Assembly: GCA_020882975.1 (NCBI GenBank)
Contig: JAHRFD010000001.1
Span: 527,165-591,164 of the forward strand
Source: Microcoleus sp. EPA2
Lineage (GTDB): Bacteria; Cyanobacteriota; Cyanobacteriia; Cyanobacteriales; Microcoleaceae
Direction of reading: 5' to 3'
Length of the DNA: 64,000 bases
Shown here one piece after another: positions 1-9,055 of the stretch (position 1 is the first letter of the stretch; each line of letters begins with the position of its first letter). Position numbers and translations under genes: made by a program. The notes beneath the pieces were generated by a model that saw only the letters and a list, made by a program, of their open reading frames with translations, searched no databases and was not told the origin of the DNA.

Positions 1-2
1 AA

Positions 3-1043
3 CCCGATAGTCGCAATGTAGAATACACGACTGCACCCCTGTGTAGCTACGATCGCCTGCTGTGTGCCCTAGTCAAGCCACGAGTCCGGCTGCGGCAATA
101 CTTAAAACAATTGGGCGACTATACCTTACTGCCAGGAAGTACCCTGTCTCTGGGAGGGAGCGATCGATTTTACAGATCGGACCCCAACAACCCCTACCAC
201 ACCTACATCGAGCAAACCTACGGCACCAAAGTCGTCACCGCCAGCATTCACATCAACATCGGCATCTCTCAACCAGAACTGCTGATGCGGGCAATTCGTC
301 TCGCCCGCGTGGAAGCACCCCTCTACCTCGCCTTGAGTGCTTCCTCTCCTTTCCTCGATGGCGAAGTCACCGGCTATCATTCCACTCGCTGGGGTTTGTT
401 TCCCAAAACTCCCGCCATCGTCCCCCTGTTTGAAAGTCACAAGCATTACATCCAGTGGACTGAGGAACAGCTACAACTCGGTACCATGCAAAACGTCCGC
501 CACCTGTGGTCTGCCGTGCGCCCCAATGGCGATCGTCGCCCCTACTGTCTCAACCGCCTAGAACTGAGAATTTGTGACCTTGAAGTCAATCCTCTTGCCC
601 TGTTAGCCATTACTGCCTTGCTAGAAGCTCGGATTGGGCAGATGATGGAAGACCCCAGCTTAGACCCCTTAGAACTGTCCACCTTCCCCGCGGCTACCCG
701 CAACCAAGACTTAGTTGCTCTCACCGATGCCAATGAAATTGCTGCATCTCGTCATAGTTTGGATGCAGAACTGCGACACTGGCAAGATGGCAGAACTATT
801 CTGGCACGGGATTGGATAGAGGAAATCTACCAGCAAGTCTGGCCAATTGCCAAAAAAAGTGGCTTTAGCTGCTTTCTCTCACCGCTCAAAAAGATTCTGC
901 GAGAAGGCAACACCGCCCAGCAGTGGTTAAAACTCCATGACAGTGGTTTGGACACCCGCAGTATTATTCTGCAAGGGATTAATGGTATGGTTCAACAGGA
1001 ATGGGAACTCGAAGATAACTTGTGCGCCCAGTTAGTTGCTTGA
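3..1043 (+). CDS. gshA: Glutamate-cysteine ligase, cyanobacterial type (5' end outside window)
   Basis: Catalyses ATP-dependent joining of glutamate and cysteine, the first step of glutathione synthesis, in the cytoplasm. The frame is open from the window edge (first full codon at base 3), so the N-terminus is missing. A TTG at 111 is an internal Leu codon, not a start: the residues before it (PDSRNVEYTTAP, then LLCALVKPR) are the conserved segment that precedes GDYTLLPGSTLSLG in cyanobacterial GshA. Other conserved stretches are YGTKVVTASIHINIGI and FYRSDPNNPYHTYIEQTYG. The protein ends at AQLVA before TGA. Cyanobacterial and plant-like GshA differ from the E. coli family, and this follows the cyanobacterial type. 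No clear terminator follows. Confidence 0.9.
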   Translation, partial: PDSRNVEYTTAPLCSYDRLLCALVKPRVRLRQYLKQLGDYTLLPGSTLSLGGSDRFYRSDPNNPYHTYIEQTYGTKVVTASIHINIGISQPELLMRAIRLARVEAPLYLALSASSPFLDGEVTGYHSTRWGLFPKTPAIVPLFESHKHYIQWTEEQLQLGTMQNVRHLWSAVRPNGDRRPYCLNRLELRICDLEVNPLALLAITALLEARIGQMMEDPSLDPLELSTFPAATRNQDLVALTDANEIAASRHSLDAELRHWQDGRTILARDWIEEIYQQVWPIAKKSGFSCFLSPLKKILREGNTAQQWLKLHDSGLDTRSIILQGINGMVQQEWELEDNLCAQLVA

Positions 1044-1199
1044 AAAGACAATTTCCAGACAAATCAGAATATTTAATCAATCGCGTCTGACACAGGTTAT
1101 AAATAAAAGCTATGGTTGTCTCTACCTTTGGGTAGATTTTTATAGCAACTACCCAGGCGGTGAAGACGCTCTTAATGGCTCGAACCATTAGACATCTCC

Positions 1200-1252
1200 C
1201 TTCTTTCTGTTTCCTGAATTTCCCCCTGCCCCCCAAGGGCGGAGGGGGTGAC
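1200..1252. repeat. GC-rich palindromic intergenic repeat
   Basis: A C-rich arm (CCCCCTGCCCCCC) followed by AAGGGCGGAGGGGG folds into a hairpin between gshA and trmL. A similar C-tract/G-tract palindrome sits at 24010-24050 between urtA and urtB, so it looks like an interspersed repeat rather than a dedicated terminator. No T-run follows it on either strand. Confidence 0.4.
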
Positions 1253-1295
1253 TTATTCGTTCTTTCTTCTTGCTGCTTCCTTCTTCTATAGCTTC

Positions 1296-1757
1296 ATGCC
1301 CCAACTTGTCTTGATTCACCCCCAAATCCCCCCCAATACTGGGAATATCGCCCGCACTTGCGCAGCCACAGGCACTGAATTGCATTTGGTCGGACCACTT
1401 GGATTTGAAATTAGCGATCGCTACCTGAAACGGGCTGGTTTAGATTACTGGCCCCATGTCAACCTCCACATTCACGAGAATTTAGAAGTTTTTCTGGCTT
1501 GTCAGCAGCAAAGGGGAGGACGCTCGATCGGATTCAGCACAGGCGGGCGATACAGTTACACGCAATTCCAGTTTCTTGCCAGCGACTGGCTGATGTTTGG
1601 CTCCGAAACAGTCGGCATTCCTCAATTCGTCTTAGATGCCTGCGATGCCACAGTTTTTATTCCCATGAGCCAGCCTGGAGTGCGGAGTTTAAATCTTTCT
1701 GTCAGCGCCGCTGTAGGTTTATTTGAGGCAAAGCGACAGTTGGGCGAACTCGGATAA
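1296..1757 (+). CDS. trmL: tRNA (cytidine(34)-2'-O)-methyltransferase, SPOUT family
   Basis: Predicted S-adenosylmethionine-dependent methyltransferase that 2'-O-methylates the wobble base of certain leucine tRNAs. The 153-residue protein has the usual length and the SPOUT/SpoU trefoil-knot motifs: N-terminal HPQIPPNTGNIARTCAATG, central FGSETVGIP and C-terminal IPMSQPGVRSLNLSVSAAVG. The frame is open further upstream (to 1248), but those residues (TYSFFLLAASFFYSF) come from a repeat-like leader and do not belong to the family, so the ATG at 1296 (MPQLVLIHP) is chosen. It stands alone downstream of gshA. Confidence 0.9.
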   Translation: MPQLVLIHPQIPPNTGNIARTCAATGTELHLVGPLGFEISDRYLKRAGLDYWPHVNLHIHENLEVFLACQQQRGGRSIGFSTGGRYSYTQFQFLASDWLMFGSETVGIPQFVLDACDATVFIPMSQPGVRSLNLSVSAAVGLFEAKRQLGELG

Positions 1758-2339
1758 AGAATCATCGATAAATATAGATATAGATATTTAATAGCTTTAT
1801 ACATCTAGGAAATCTACATCAAAAGATAAGAAATTTGTATCAAAGCTGTGAGAATCTAAACAGCCAAGATTAATAGATTATATTCAACCAAAAAGAGATT
1901 GTTATCATCAATACCAAAATATTTCAAAGATGATTGAGCAACCAAAACAGAGTTTTTGAGCGCTAGAGCGTTCTAGATGGAACTTAGAACCCCTAGTGGC
2001 GCTACATCTAGTAAATATACGGTTGTAGTTAATTCCGAAGTTAGGATAGAGTGCGATCGTCAAAGATCGTACTCCTAGCCCTAGCGCCAACAGATATTTT
2101 ATCTATTTGTTCTAGCTATTGCCGTGTAAGGGTTTTGGGTGCGATCGCCGCATAATTTACCAGAAAATTTAATTTTTGTGGCTCTCCGAGCTTGTCTAAA
2201 TTAAAAAATCAAGGTAATCTTGCCTAAGCATGATAGCTGTCAACAATCAAAATATTTTTGTTTGTTGATAAATCAGTCTCATGCAATACCTTGCGTGTTT
2301 CCAAGGACAGTTAGCGCTTCTCAGTAGGAGGTCGTTTTT
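1758..2339. other. 582-base intergenic region upstream of the LysM/M23 gene
   Basis: No convincing gene in either strand. The stretch is AT-rich and contains one HIP1-type site near 2142 and an inverted repeat at 2240-2268 (arms TCAACAA and TTGTTGA around an AT core). A clear AGGAGG ribosome-binding site at 2326-2331 belongs to the next gene. It probably holds that gene's promoter and a long leader, but I cannot assign -35/-10 elements. Confidence 0.5.
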
Positions 2340-4784
2340 TTGAAACGAATATATCCCCAAAACAATCAGCCTGTTAAGGCTAGTGAAATCGATAGAGACG
2401 GTTCTACAGAACAGTCCAAACAGACAACGCTAAGCACTGGCAGAGTTCGCTCTCTAGCCACGCTCGGACTTGCAATATCAGTAGGTGCTTCCGGCATCCT
2501 GCTGCCGAGAACCGGGGACAGCGCTCGCGCGTCCGAACTCGCACCGACACCAGAACCCACCGCGGAAGTACAGCCTGCCTCGGCTAACGAAATCCCTACC
2601 TCTGTAGGTGATACTTCCCCAGTTGCACCCGCAGCTCAACCTGATAACCAGGTAGCGGTTAAGGTGCAACCAGGACAAACTCTGTGGGAGTTATCTCAGG
2701 ACTATGCAGTTGCTCCAGATGTACTAGCAACTGCTAACGGCATTAAATCGGAAACCTTACTCCAAGTAGGGCAACAGCTTACAATTCCGTCAGCCGATGT
2801 CGTCGCACCACAACAGAATTTCGGCAACACCGCAGCCCCAGCACCAGATGCAGCCTCCCAGGTCAATCCCGAACAAAAGTTAGATTTAACAGGCTCTGAG
2901 CCTTCTGCTAGTGGGGTGGTGCAGTCAGGGGAGCAATCAACAGCAACGAGCCCCCTCGTCACACCCACACCTGAGCAAAATTCAAGCTTCGTGCCCAATC
3001 CCAACGGGGCGATTGAGAGTTTGAAAAAACAAGAAAACCGGACAGCGGCAGTGGGTCAGACCCAATTGGAGTCTGAGGGAGGAACGAGTTCATCTACATC
3101 CTCCGCTATATCCTTACAGTCGCCAGCACCGACGCAGGCATCTTCTACCTCTGCAACACCAACAGTTATCCCCAATAGCGGGTTTGCTCAATCATCTATT
3201 GAACAATCCCTGGTAACACCCAGTTTACCCTCTGCTGTGGTAGTTGCCCCAGCAAACACTACATCTGCACCGACGGATGTGTTGTACCGTGTCCGTCCGG
3301 GAGATACCCTAGACGCGATCGCCTCATCTCAGGGCGTGTCGGCACAAGACCTGATCGCGGTCAACAAGCTCGGCAACCCCAATTTGCTCAATGTCAATCA
3401 ACGACTGAAAATTCCGAAAGCTGGGTTAAACAATCCAGGGGTGCAAGCATCCGTTTCTATTCAGGCATCTAACTCTACATCTGTCTTTTCGGCAGCTTCG
3501 GTTCCCGCATCTTTGAACCCCAGCTCGTCTAACTCAGAAATCCCTGGTGCTGGCGTTACAGTATCTGCGCCCACAGTACCGATGGTCTCTCCCCTGGCGA
3601 ACTTAGAAGGTCTGAACAATATTTCAGCGCCGATGGTTCCCCAAATTAACAACATCCCGCTAAGTCAAGTTTCTCAAACCATTAGCGACCCTGGGAAGTT
3701 GGAGCTTCAAGGCGAACCAAAATTCACCGGTGCTGTGGATACCAGTGCGCTACCAATGCCAGCCACTGCCACTGCCAGCTCTACCTTGAATGCTGCATCA
3801 GCCCAGCCTGCTAACTGGACACCAGTTGTCAGCACCCAGAGTTTAGCCACCGATGGAGCTAGTGTCCTACCGGATTCCTCAGCAGTGACTACTCCATCGG
3901 CAGAGGCTATCAACCCTTATGCTGAACGCTTAAGGGCAGAAGTCGTCCGGCTACGAGAGGAATATCGGGCAGAGCGAAATTCGATCGGTCCCAATTCAGT
4001 GGCTCTAGCTCCCACGGAAGACCCAGAGGCTAAAGTCCCTGGGGTCAACCCGTCGGAGGACAGCGAACATCTCAATCCCTATCTCTACACCCCAGAATAC
4101 GCTGGAACGGTGCAGAATGAAATCAGCCGACCCCCGTCGAGAGGGTGGAGCCAGGAGGTTCAGAAGCAGCAGCAAGAGCGTTTTGACCCCGCCCGCGCCG
4201 CCCAATCGCAACCCATCGACCTGACACCGAACTCTAATTTAGAACGGCCCGTGGTGGCGACTGCTCCCTTGGGTTCCCAGGGTTACGACCCCCTCAGCAA
4301 TCCCTCTTTGGGACAGATGGTTTCTCCAGAACTGCCACCCCTTTCCGGCGCTGATACCTATCTGCCTAACGGTTCAAAACAGTCAGCCAATGGGTTTATT
4401 TGGCCTGCTAAAGGTGTTTTCACTTCCGGCTACGGCTGGCGTTGGGGACGGATGCACAAGGGTATTGACGTTGCAGGACCGATCGGCACACCCATTGTCG
4501 CGGCCTCGGACGGGGTAGTAACCTATGCACAGTGGAACGACGGTGGCTACGGCTATCTGGTGGAAATTACCCATCCTGACGGGACTGAGACTATCTATGC
4601 CCACAACAGCCGGATTTTGGTGCAAAAAGGTCAGAGAGTTGCTCAAGGGGAACAGATTTCCGAAATGGGGAGCACAGGCAATAGTACCGGCCCTCACTTG
4701 CACTTTGAAATTCATCCCGCCGGATCGGGAGCTGTCAATCCCATGGCTTTTCTGCCCAAGGATGATTCCAGCGCTTCTCGCTAA
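2340..4784 (+). CDS. LysM repeat-containing M23 peptidoglycan endopeptidase
   Basis: Predicted cell-wall hydrolase that binds glycan strands and cuts peptide cross-links. Start is TTG at 2340, supported by a perfect AGGAGG eight bases upstream and the absence of any early in-frame ATG. Order along 814 residues: a short cytoplasmic head, a hydrophobic segment near residues 40-58 (signal or anchor), LysM 1 near 105-150 (VQPGQTLWELSQDY), a Ser/Thr/Pro-rich linker, LysM 2 near 315-360 (YRVRPGDTLDAIASSQGV), a long disordered linker, and an M23 domain near 690-805. Zinc/catalytic motifs HKGIDVAG and HLHFEIHP are intact, so the domain should be active or LytM-like. It could act itself or as an amidase activator in septum splitting. 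Confidence 0.9.
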   Translation: MKRIYPQNNQPVKASEIDRDGSTEQSKQTTLSTGRVRSLATLGLAISVGASGILLPRTGDSARASELAPTPEPTAEVQPASANEIPTSVGDTSPVAPAAQPDNQVAVKVQPGQTLWELSQDYAVAPDVLATANGIKSETLLQVGQQLTIPSADVVAPQQNFGNTAAPAPDAASQVNPEQKLDLTGSEPSASGVVQSGEQSTATSPLVTPTPEQNSSFVPNPNGAIESLKKQENRTAAVGQTQLESEGGTSSSTSSAISLQSPAPTQASSTSATPTVIPNSGFAQSSIEQSLVTPSLPSAVVVAPANTTSAPTDVLYRVRPGDTLDAIASSQGVSAQDLIAVNKLGNPNLLNVNQRLKIPKAGLNNPGVQASVSIQASNSTSVFSAASVPASLNPSSSNSEIPGAGVTVSAPTVPMVSPLANLEGLNNISAPMVPQINNIPLSQVSQTISDPGKLELQGEPKFTGAVDTSALPMPATATASSTLNAASAQPANWTPVVSTQSLATDGASVLPDSSAVTTPSAEAINPYAERLRAEVVRLREEYRAERNSIGPNSVALAPTEDPEAKVPGVNPSEDSEHLNPYLYTPEYAGTVQNEISRPPSRGWSQEVQKQQQERFDPARAAQSQPIDLTPNSNLERPVVATAPLGSQGYDPLSNPSLGQMVSPELPPLSGADTYLPNGSKQSANGFIWPAKGVFTSGYGWRWGRMHKGIDVAGPIGTPIVAASDGVVTYAQWNDGGYGYLVEITHPDGTETIYAHNSRILVQKGQRVAQGEQISEMGSTGNSTGPHLHFEIHPAGSGAVNPMAFLPKDDSSASR

Positions 4785-4922
4785 GGATTTGTTTCAAGTT
4801 ATGGGTTTTGATATATCAGCAAAACTCATAACTTTATCCGTTAGTCATTACAAATAATTTAGTCAAGCAGCTATCCCTAGAACGCCCTACCGTGCTACGA
4901 TAGTAAATCGTGAACAGGTTTT

Positions 4923-4995
4923 GGCTCAGTGGCGCAGTGGTTAGCGCAGGGGACTCATAAGCCCAAGGTCGCAGGTTCAAATCCCGCCTGAGCCA
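4923..4995 (+). tRNA. trnM: tRNA-Met (CAT), elongator type
   Basis: Cloverleaf with acceptor GGCTCAG/CTGAGCC, discriminator A, D-stem GCGC/GCGC and anticodon CAT at 4956-4958. The CCA end is not encoded. The anticodon stem pairs only in its three middle positions (27 is G against A, 31 is A against G), and the T-stem has one A-C mismatch. An Ile tRNA with lysidine-modified CAT is possible, but the sequence resembles cyanobacterial elongator tRNA-Met. A strong terminator follows 18 bases downstream. Confidence 0.85.
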
Positions 4996-5013
4996 TAATG
5001 TGATGACAATCAG

Positions 5014-5043
5014 CACGCTCTCAAAATAGAGAGCGTGTTTTTT
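5014..5043 (+). terminator. Rho-independent terminator after tRNA-Met
   Basis: Perfect 9-bp stem CACGCTCTC / GAGAGCGTG (5014-5022 and 5029-5037) with loop AAAATA, followed directly by a run of T. It ends the tRNA-Met transcript before the peroxiredoxin gene. Confidence 0.9.
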
Positions 5044-5119
5044 ATTTTAATTTAAGGTAACTGTACTCGTTATGACTATGATATAGTTGTAACAGTTCGT
5101 AAAAAAGGAAACAAAATCT

Positions 5120-5719
5120 ATGACGAGTGAATGCCTCCGGGTTGGTCAGGCTGCCCCAGACTTCGCAGCAACAGCCGTAGTGGATCAGGAATTCAAGACT
5201 GTTAAACTGTCTGACTATAAAGGCAAAAAATATGTAGTCCTGTTCTTTTACCCCTTGGACTTCACTTTTGTCTGCCCAACAGAGATTACAGCATTTAGCG
5301 ATCGCTTTGAAGACTTCAATAAACTCGATACCGAAATCCTCGGCGTATCAGTTGACAGCGAATTCTCTCACCTAGCTTGGATACAATCAGACCGCAAATC
5401 CGGCGGGGTTGGCGACCTCAACTATCCTTTAGTGGCAGATATCAAAAAAACAATTAGTGCCGACTACAACGTCCTTGACCCAGAAGCAGGCATTGCCCTC
5501 AGAGGTCTGTTTATCATCGATAAAGAAGGCATCATCCAACACTCTACTATCAACAACCTTGCCTTCGGTCGCAACGTGGACGAAACTCTCCGCACTCTCC
5601 AAGCGATTCAACACGTCCAGTCTCACCCCGATGAAGTTTGTCCCGCCGGCTGGCAGCCCGGTGACAAGACTATGACTCCCGATCCTGTTAAGTCTAAAGT
5701 CTTCTTTGCTGCTGTCTAA
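5120..5719 (+). CDS. Typical 2-Cys peroxiredoxin
   Basis: Thioredoxin-dependent peroxidase that reduces H2O2 and alkyl hydroperoxides; cytoplasmic or thylakoid-associated in cyanobacteria. The 199-residue protein has the peroxidatic Cys at about position 52 in FVCPTEI and the resolving Cys at about 174 in EVCPAGW, the pattern of typical 2-Cys (AhpC/Prx1-type) enzymes. The ATG at 5120 has a purine-rich AAAGGAAAC just upstream. A TATGAT hexamer at 5077-5082 could be the -10 box. A second redoxin gene follows in the same direction after a tandem-repeat spacer. Confidence 0.95.
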   Translation: MTSECLRVGQAAPDFAATAVVDQEFKTVKLSDYKGKKYVVLFFYPLDFTFVCPTEITAFSDRFEDFNKLDTEILGVSVDSEFSHLAWIQSDRKSGGVGDLNYPLVADIKKTISADYNVLDPEAGIALRGLFIIDKEGIIQHSTINNLAFGRNVDETLRTLQAIQHVQSHPDEVCPAGWQPGDKTMTPDPVKSKVFFAAV

Positions 5720-5724
5720 ATTGA

Positions 5725-5825
5725 TAGTTTTGAGTTTTGAGTTTTGAGTTAAAGAGTTTTTAATTCAAAACTCGAAACTTTCCCTGCAATTCCCAATTCC
5801 CCAATTCCCAATTAACCAATTAGGA
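5725..5825. repeat. Heptameric short tandem repeat
   Basis: Runs of TTTTGAG on the left, an opposite-sense AATTCAAAACTCG stretch, then CCCAATT units. The first two halves can pair as a weak AT-rich hairpin. It fills the whole spacer between the two peroxiredoxin genes. Confidence 0.6.
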
Positions 5826-5828
5826 AAT

Positions 5829-6368
5829 ATGCTAACTTCTACTGATTTTAGCGGCTTGTTAAATCAGCGGTTTTTCCAAAATTTATTGCCTGTCCCTGCT
5901 ACTAATTCTCTGAAAATGGGACACAGAACCCCTGATTTTGAATTGCCGGATCTCAATAATGGTAAATTAGTACGGCTATCTAATTATCGTGGCGATAGGC
6001 CTGTGGTTCTGGCTTTTACTCGGATTTTTACTGAAAAGCAATATTGCCCCTTCTGTTTTCCTCATATTAAAGCCTTGAATGAAAACTGGGAAAAATTTGC
6101 CGATCGCAATATAGAATTATTGATGGTGACAAGTACCGACGAGCGGCAAAGTCAGATAGTGGTTAGAGATTTAAGCTTAAAAATGCCACTGTTGAGCGAT
6201 CCTAGTTGTCAAGTTTTTCGCGCCTATCAAGTCGGTCAAGCTTTAGGAGCGCCTTTGCCTGCTCAGTTTGTTTTGGATGCAGATGGAAAACTTTTATTTA
6301 AACATTTGTTCTCCTTTATCGACCACAATGCTAGTGTGGAAACTTTGCTAAGATCTATTCCCTCTTGA
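5829..6368 (+). CDS. Peroxiredoxin-like redoxin (AhpC/TSA superfamily)
   Basis: A 179-residue protein with a thioredoxin-like fold. Visible motifs are the N-terminal GHRTPDFELPDLNNGKLVRLS, then QYCPFCFPHI near residues 76-85 carrying a CxxC (CPFC) in place of the VCP motif of typical 2-Cys enzymes, and the cis-Pro region APLPAQFVLDADGK. The CPFC arrangement suggests a thiol oxidoreductase or an atypical peroxidase. The substrate cannot be told from sequence. The start at 5829 directly follows the repeat tract; an internal Met at residue 30 (MGHRTPDF) also fits the domain boundary. Confidence 0.75.
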   Translation: MLTSTDFSGLLNQRFFQNLLPVPATNSLKMGHRTPDFELPDLNNGKLVRLSNYRGDRPVVLAFTRIFTEKQYCPFCFPHIKALNENWEKFADRNIELLMVTSTDERQSQIVVRDLSLKMPLLSDPSCQVFRAYQVGQALGAPLPAQFVLDADGKLLFKHLFSFIDHNASVETLLRSIPS

Positions 6369-6494
6369 CAATCCACCACCGGGGGCAAACAATTTGGTCT
6401 AAGTTTTCGGACAACGCGCTCAAAATACGGCGGGGCACGCCGAAATTAACGCTTGGTGAGAGCCCTTGAACTATTTTAACTGTGCGTTAACCTC

Positions 6495-8372
6495 CTATTT
6501 CTTACTAGGAGGAATCTTCTCAATACTAATCAGCGCCTCCATCACTGACTCCACAATCGGTGCCGCTACAGTCCCTCCCGAACCCCCCTTCGGCTCATCA
6601 ATCACTGCCAAAACCACATACCGAGGAGCCTCCACAGGCATAATTCCGACAAAGCTAGTAATAATCGCCTTGTTAGAATAACCACCACCACTAGCCTTTT
6701 GAGCCGTACCAGTTTTCCCTGCAATTCGATAGCCGGGAATCTGTGCAGCCTTCCCCGTACCGCCATCCACAACAGTTTCCATCATCTCTAACACTTGCTT
6801 AGTGGTTTTAGGTGAAAAAACCTGCTTCGGTACAGCCCTCGGAAGCTTCCAATAAGCTTGACCTTCGCGATCGAAAAGTCCCCGCACTACGTGGGGAGTT
6901 ACCAGCTTCCCACCATTGGCCAAAGCCCCATTAAGCTGCACTAATTGAATCGGAGTAATTGAAAAACCTTGGCCAAAAGCAGTGGTAGCAACTTCCACCG
7001 GAGAATTGATAAATTGCTCTCGATTTTTGAGCTGACTGGTTACTTCAAAAGGCAAATCAGTACCTGCACTTTGTCCTAGTCCTAGTTTTTCTAAAGCTTG
7101 ATAGTAAAGAGAAGACTTCATAGTTCTCATAATGTGTACCATCCCCACATTACTAGAATGTTTTAAAATCTCTGTAACCGTCGAAGGACCCCGCGCCCCT
7201 GCTGACTGATAATCGGAATTTTGAATCGGCCAAATACCCATGTAAATTCGACCTTCATCGTTAAACACGCTGTTAGGTTTGACCACACCAGCTTCCATGG
7301 CGATCGCCACATTAATTGCTTTAAAAGTCGAACCTGGTTCGTAAACATCAGTGACAGCCCAATTTTTATAACGTTCCAAACCAAAATTAAAATACTGATT
7401 GGGATCGTAGGAAGGTTCGGCCACCATCGATAGTAACTCTCCATTACGGGCATCCATCACAATCACTGTGCCCCGCTTCGCCCCATGTTTCTCCATTTTT
7501 TCCCGTAGAGCAATCCGGGCTACCCGCTGCAAACGGCTGTCAATCGTCAATTGCAATTTCAAGTCATCCAACTGGACAAATCCTGCCGTCAGTCGATCGG
7601 GAAGCCAATGCCCATCGATCGACTTGCTAAATTGAATTGACGGCATCGATCGTTCCAGCAAATTCTGCTGACTGTATTCTACTCCTGCTTGCCCCTTCCG
7701 CTCTCCATCGACATAACCCAAGACATCGGCTACCAATTCCTGTTGGGGGTAAAAACGTTGCTGCTGTCGCACCAATTCCAACCCATCAACGGGACTATTT
7801 TTAATCAGCATCCGCCCCACTTGATCGGCAACTTCTTGAGCCAAGGAATCGGCGATCGTAATACCAGTTTCGGCAAGATTAAACTTTTGGAGCAATTCAG
7901 TTTCCGCCGTATTACCAGCGCTAACTTTGATGGGGACCATGGGAGCCAAGGAGGCTGCGATTTCTGCTTTGGTGTGCTTGAATAACTTCGGGTGAGCGTA
8001 GAGCGTGTATACCTGTCGGTCGATCGCCAACACATTCCCATTGCGGTCAATAATCGGGCGTCTGGGTACAAAGGGCTTTGTTTTCAAAGTCTGTTGCTGC
8101 TCGGCCTGTTTTTGCAGCGCTGGCCCTCGCGTCACCTGCAAATAAAACAAATTCACAGCCAACCCCAGCCCTCCTAACATCAACACAGCCCACACCGCCC
8201 ACAAGCGAAACTTGCTCAGTTTTAAGCGATTCATCGGTGGCCGAGGCGGGCTACCAGGCTTGCCAGAAATAGCCATTTTCGTTGGTTTAGCCCATCGAGT
8301 GCGATCGTCCGGCTGTTTTGAACCTTTCGAGTTGGGGGATCTGTAGCGGTCAAAACGAGGATCGTAGCTCAT
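6495..8372 (-). CDS. ftsI: Septal peptidoglycan transpeptidase (class B penicillin-binding protein, FtsI/PBP3)
   Basis: Cross-links septal peptidoglycan in the divisome, anchored in the plasma membrane. The 625-residue protein has a basic Pro-rich cytoplasmic tail, one membrane segment near residues 57-78, a PBP dimerisation region and a C-terminal transpeptidase. The three penicillin-binding motifs are intact: STFK with the acyl-Ser near 348, SSN (in KHSSNVG) near 408, and KTGTAQ near 553. It has no glycosyltransferase domain, as expected for class B. It lies 101 bases downstream of a small bitopic protein gene, the usual place of ftsL. Confidence 0.93.
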   Translation of the reverse strand: MSYDPRFDRYRSPNSKGSKQPDDRTRWAKPTKMAISGKPGSPPRPPMNRLKLSKFRLWAVWAVLMLGGLGLAVNLFYLQVTRGPALQKQAEQQQTLKTKPFVPRRPIIDRNGNVLAIDRQVYTLYAHPKLFKHTKAEIAASLAPMVPIKVSAGNTAETELLQKFNLAETGITIADSLAQEVADQVGRMLIKNSPVDGLELVRQQQRFYPQQELVADVLGYVDGERKGQAGVEYSQQNLLERSMPSIQFSKSIDGHWLPDRLTAGFVQLDDLKLQLTIDSRLQRVARIALREKMEKHGAKRGTVIVMDARNGELLSMVAEPSYDPNQYFNFGLERYKNWAVTDVYEPGSTFKAINVAIAMEAGVVKPNSVFNDEGRIYMGIWPIQNSDYQSAGARGPSTVTEILKHSSNVGMVHIMRTMKSSLYYQALEKLGLGQSAGTDLPFEVTSQLKNREQFINSPVEVATTAFGQGFSITPIQLVQLNGALANGGKLVTPHVVRGLFDREGQAYWKLPRAVPKQVFSPKTTKQVLEMMETVVDGGTGKAAQIPGYRIAGKTGTAQKASGGGYSNKAIITSFVGIMPVEAPRYVVLAVIDEPKGGSGGTVAAPIVESVMEALISIEKIPPSKK

Positions 8373-8389
8373 AAAGAAGTCATTAGTTA

Positions 8390-8472
8390 GTGATTATTGG
8401 TTATTTGTTATTTGTTATTTGTTCGTTCTCATAACTCATAACCAATAACCGATGCCCGATGCCCGATGCCTG
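8390..8472. repeat. Heptameric short tandem repeat
   Basis: Repeated TTATTTG units, then an opposite-sense CATAACCAATAACC and three GATGCCC units, filling the gap between ftsI and the ftsL-like gene. Confidence 0.6.
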
Positions 8473-8473
8473 A

Positions 8474-9055
8474 TTAATAACCCAGGGGAGTTTCCACAGA
8501 ATCTGAACCCTGGACTCCTGGGGCGGGATTTGGTGGGGTCGCCGCTTGGGGCGATCGACCAACTGGGGTCGGCGGCAAGAAAATAGTCTCCCCAGGCTTC
8601 TGTGGGGCTAAACCCGTTGCTGGATTTTCCGCGTCTTTAGCCAGTTGGTGTTTCAAGACTTCGCTGGCGGCACTCAATTGCTGTTCTCGGAGGCGCAGAG
8701 TTTCCAACTTTTGATACTCTTGGCTCCAGCGTTGCTCGCCGTAGACAGTCAAGCCGTAGACACTTAAAGCTCCGCTCAACAGCAGCATAACTGCCACAGC
8801 AGAAGCCCGTTGCGCCCCCAGGAGCGATTGGAGCCACGCGGGATGTACGCGATGATTCGGCAGCACTTTGAGTACAGATGCTTCCTGCCGAGACTGTGTT
8901 TGAGCTGTTTCTGCCGGGGAGTAATTGGGTAATACTGGTCCTGTTTTTGCCCGCCTCCGTTGAGCAATGGAAGTAACTTTGCTGTTGGCAGACCCAGAGG
9001 GGGGTTTGCGAGCCGCTTTGCGGCGAGAATCCGTGGTTCTGATAGCAGCAGTCAT
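8474..9055 (-). CDS. Small bitopic membrane protein, FtsL-like by position and topology
   Basis: The 193-residue protein has a basic, disordered N-terminal tail of about 85 residues, a single membrane segment near 84-106 (AVAVMLLLSGALSVYGLTVYG), a short coiled coil (about 110-145, with LETLRLREQQL) and a Pro-rich C-terminus. This is the layout of FtsL. It sits immediately upstream of ftsI, where ftsL is found in many bacteria. FtsL is too divergent to recognise by eye, so the assignment is inference. Start is the ATG at 9055; TTG and GTG codons lie just upstream in frame. Confidence 0.6.
   Translation of the reverse strand: MTAAIRTTDSRRKAARKPPSGSANSKVTSIAQRRRAKTGPVLPNYSPAETAQTQSRQEASVLKVLPNHRVHPAWLQSLLGAQRASAVAVMLLLSGALSVYGLTVYGEQRWSQEYQKLETLRLREQQLSAASEVLKHQLAKDAENPATGLAPQKPGETIFLPPTPVGRSPQAATPPNPAPGVQGSDSVETPLGY

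Noticed and set aside
1248..1295. Extended start for trmL
   Set aside because: The extra residues are Phe/Ser/Leu-rich translation of the leader and are not part of the SPOUT family; ATG 1296 fits.
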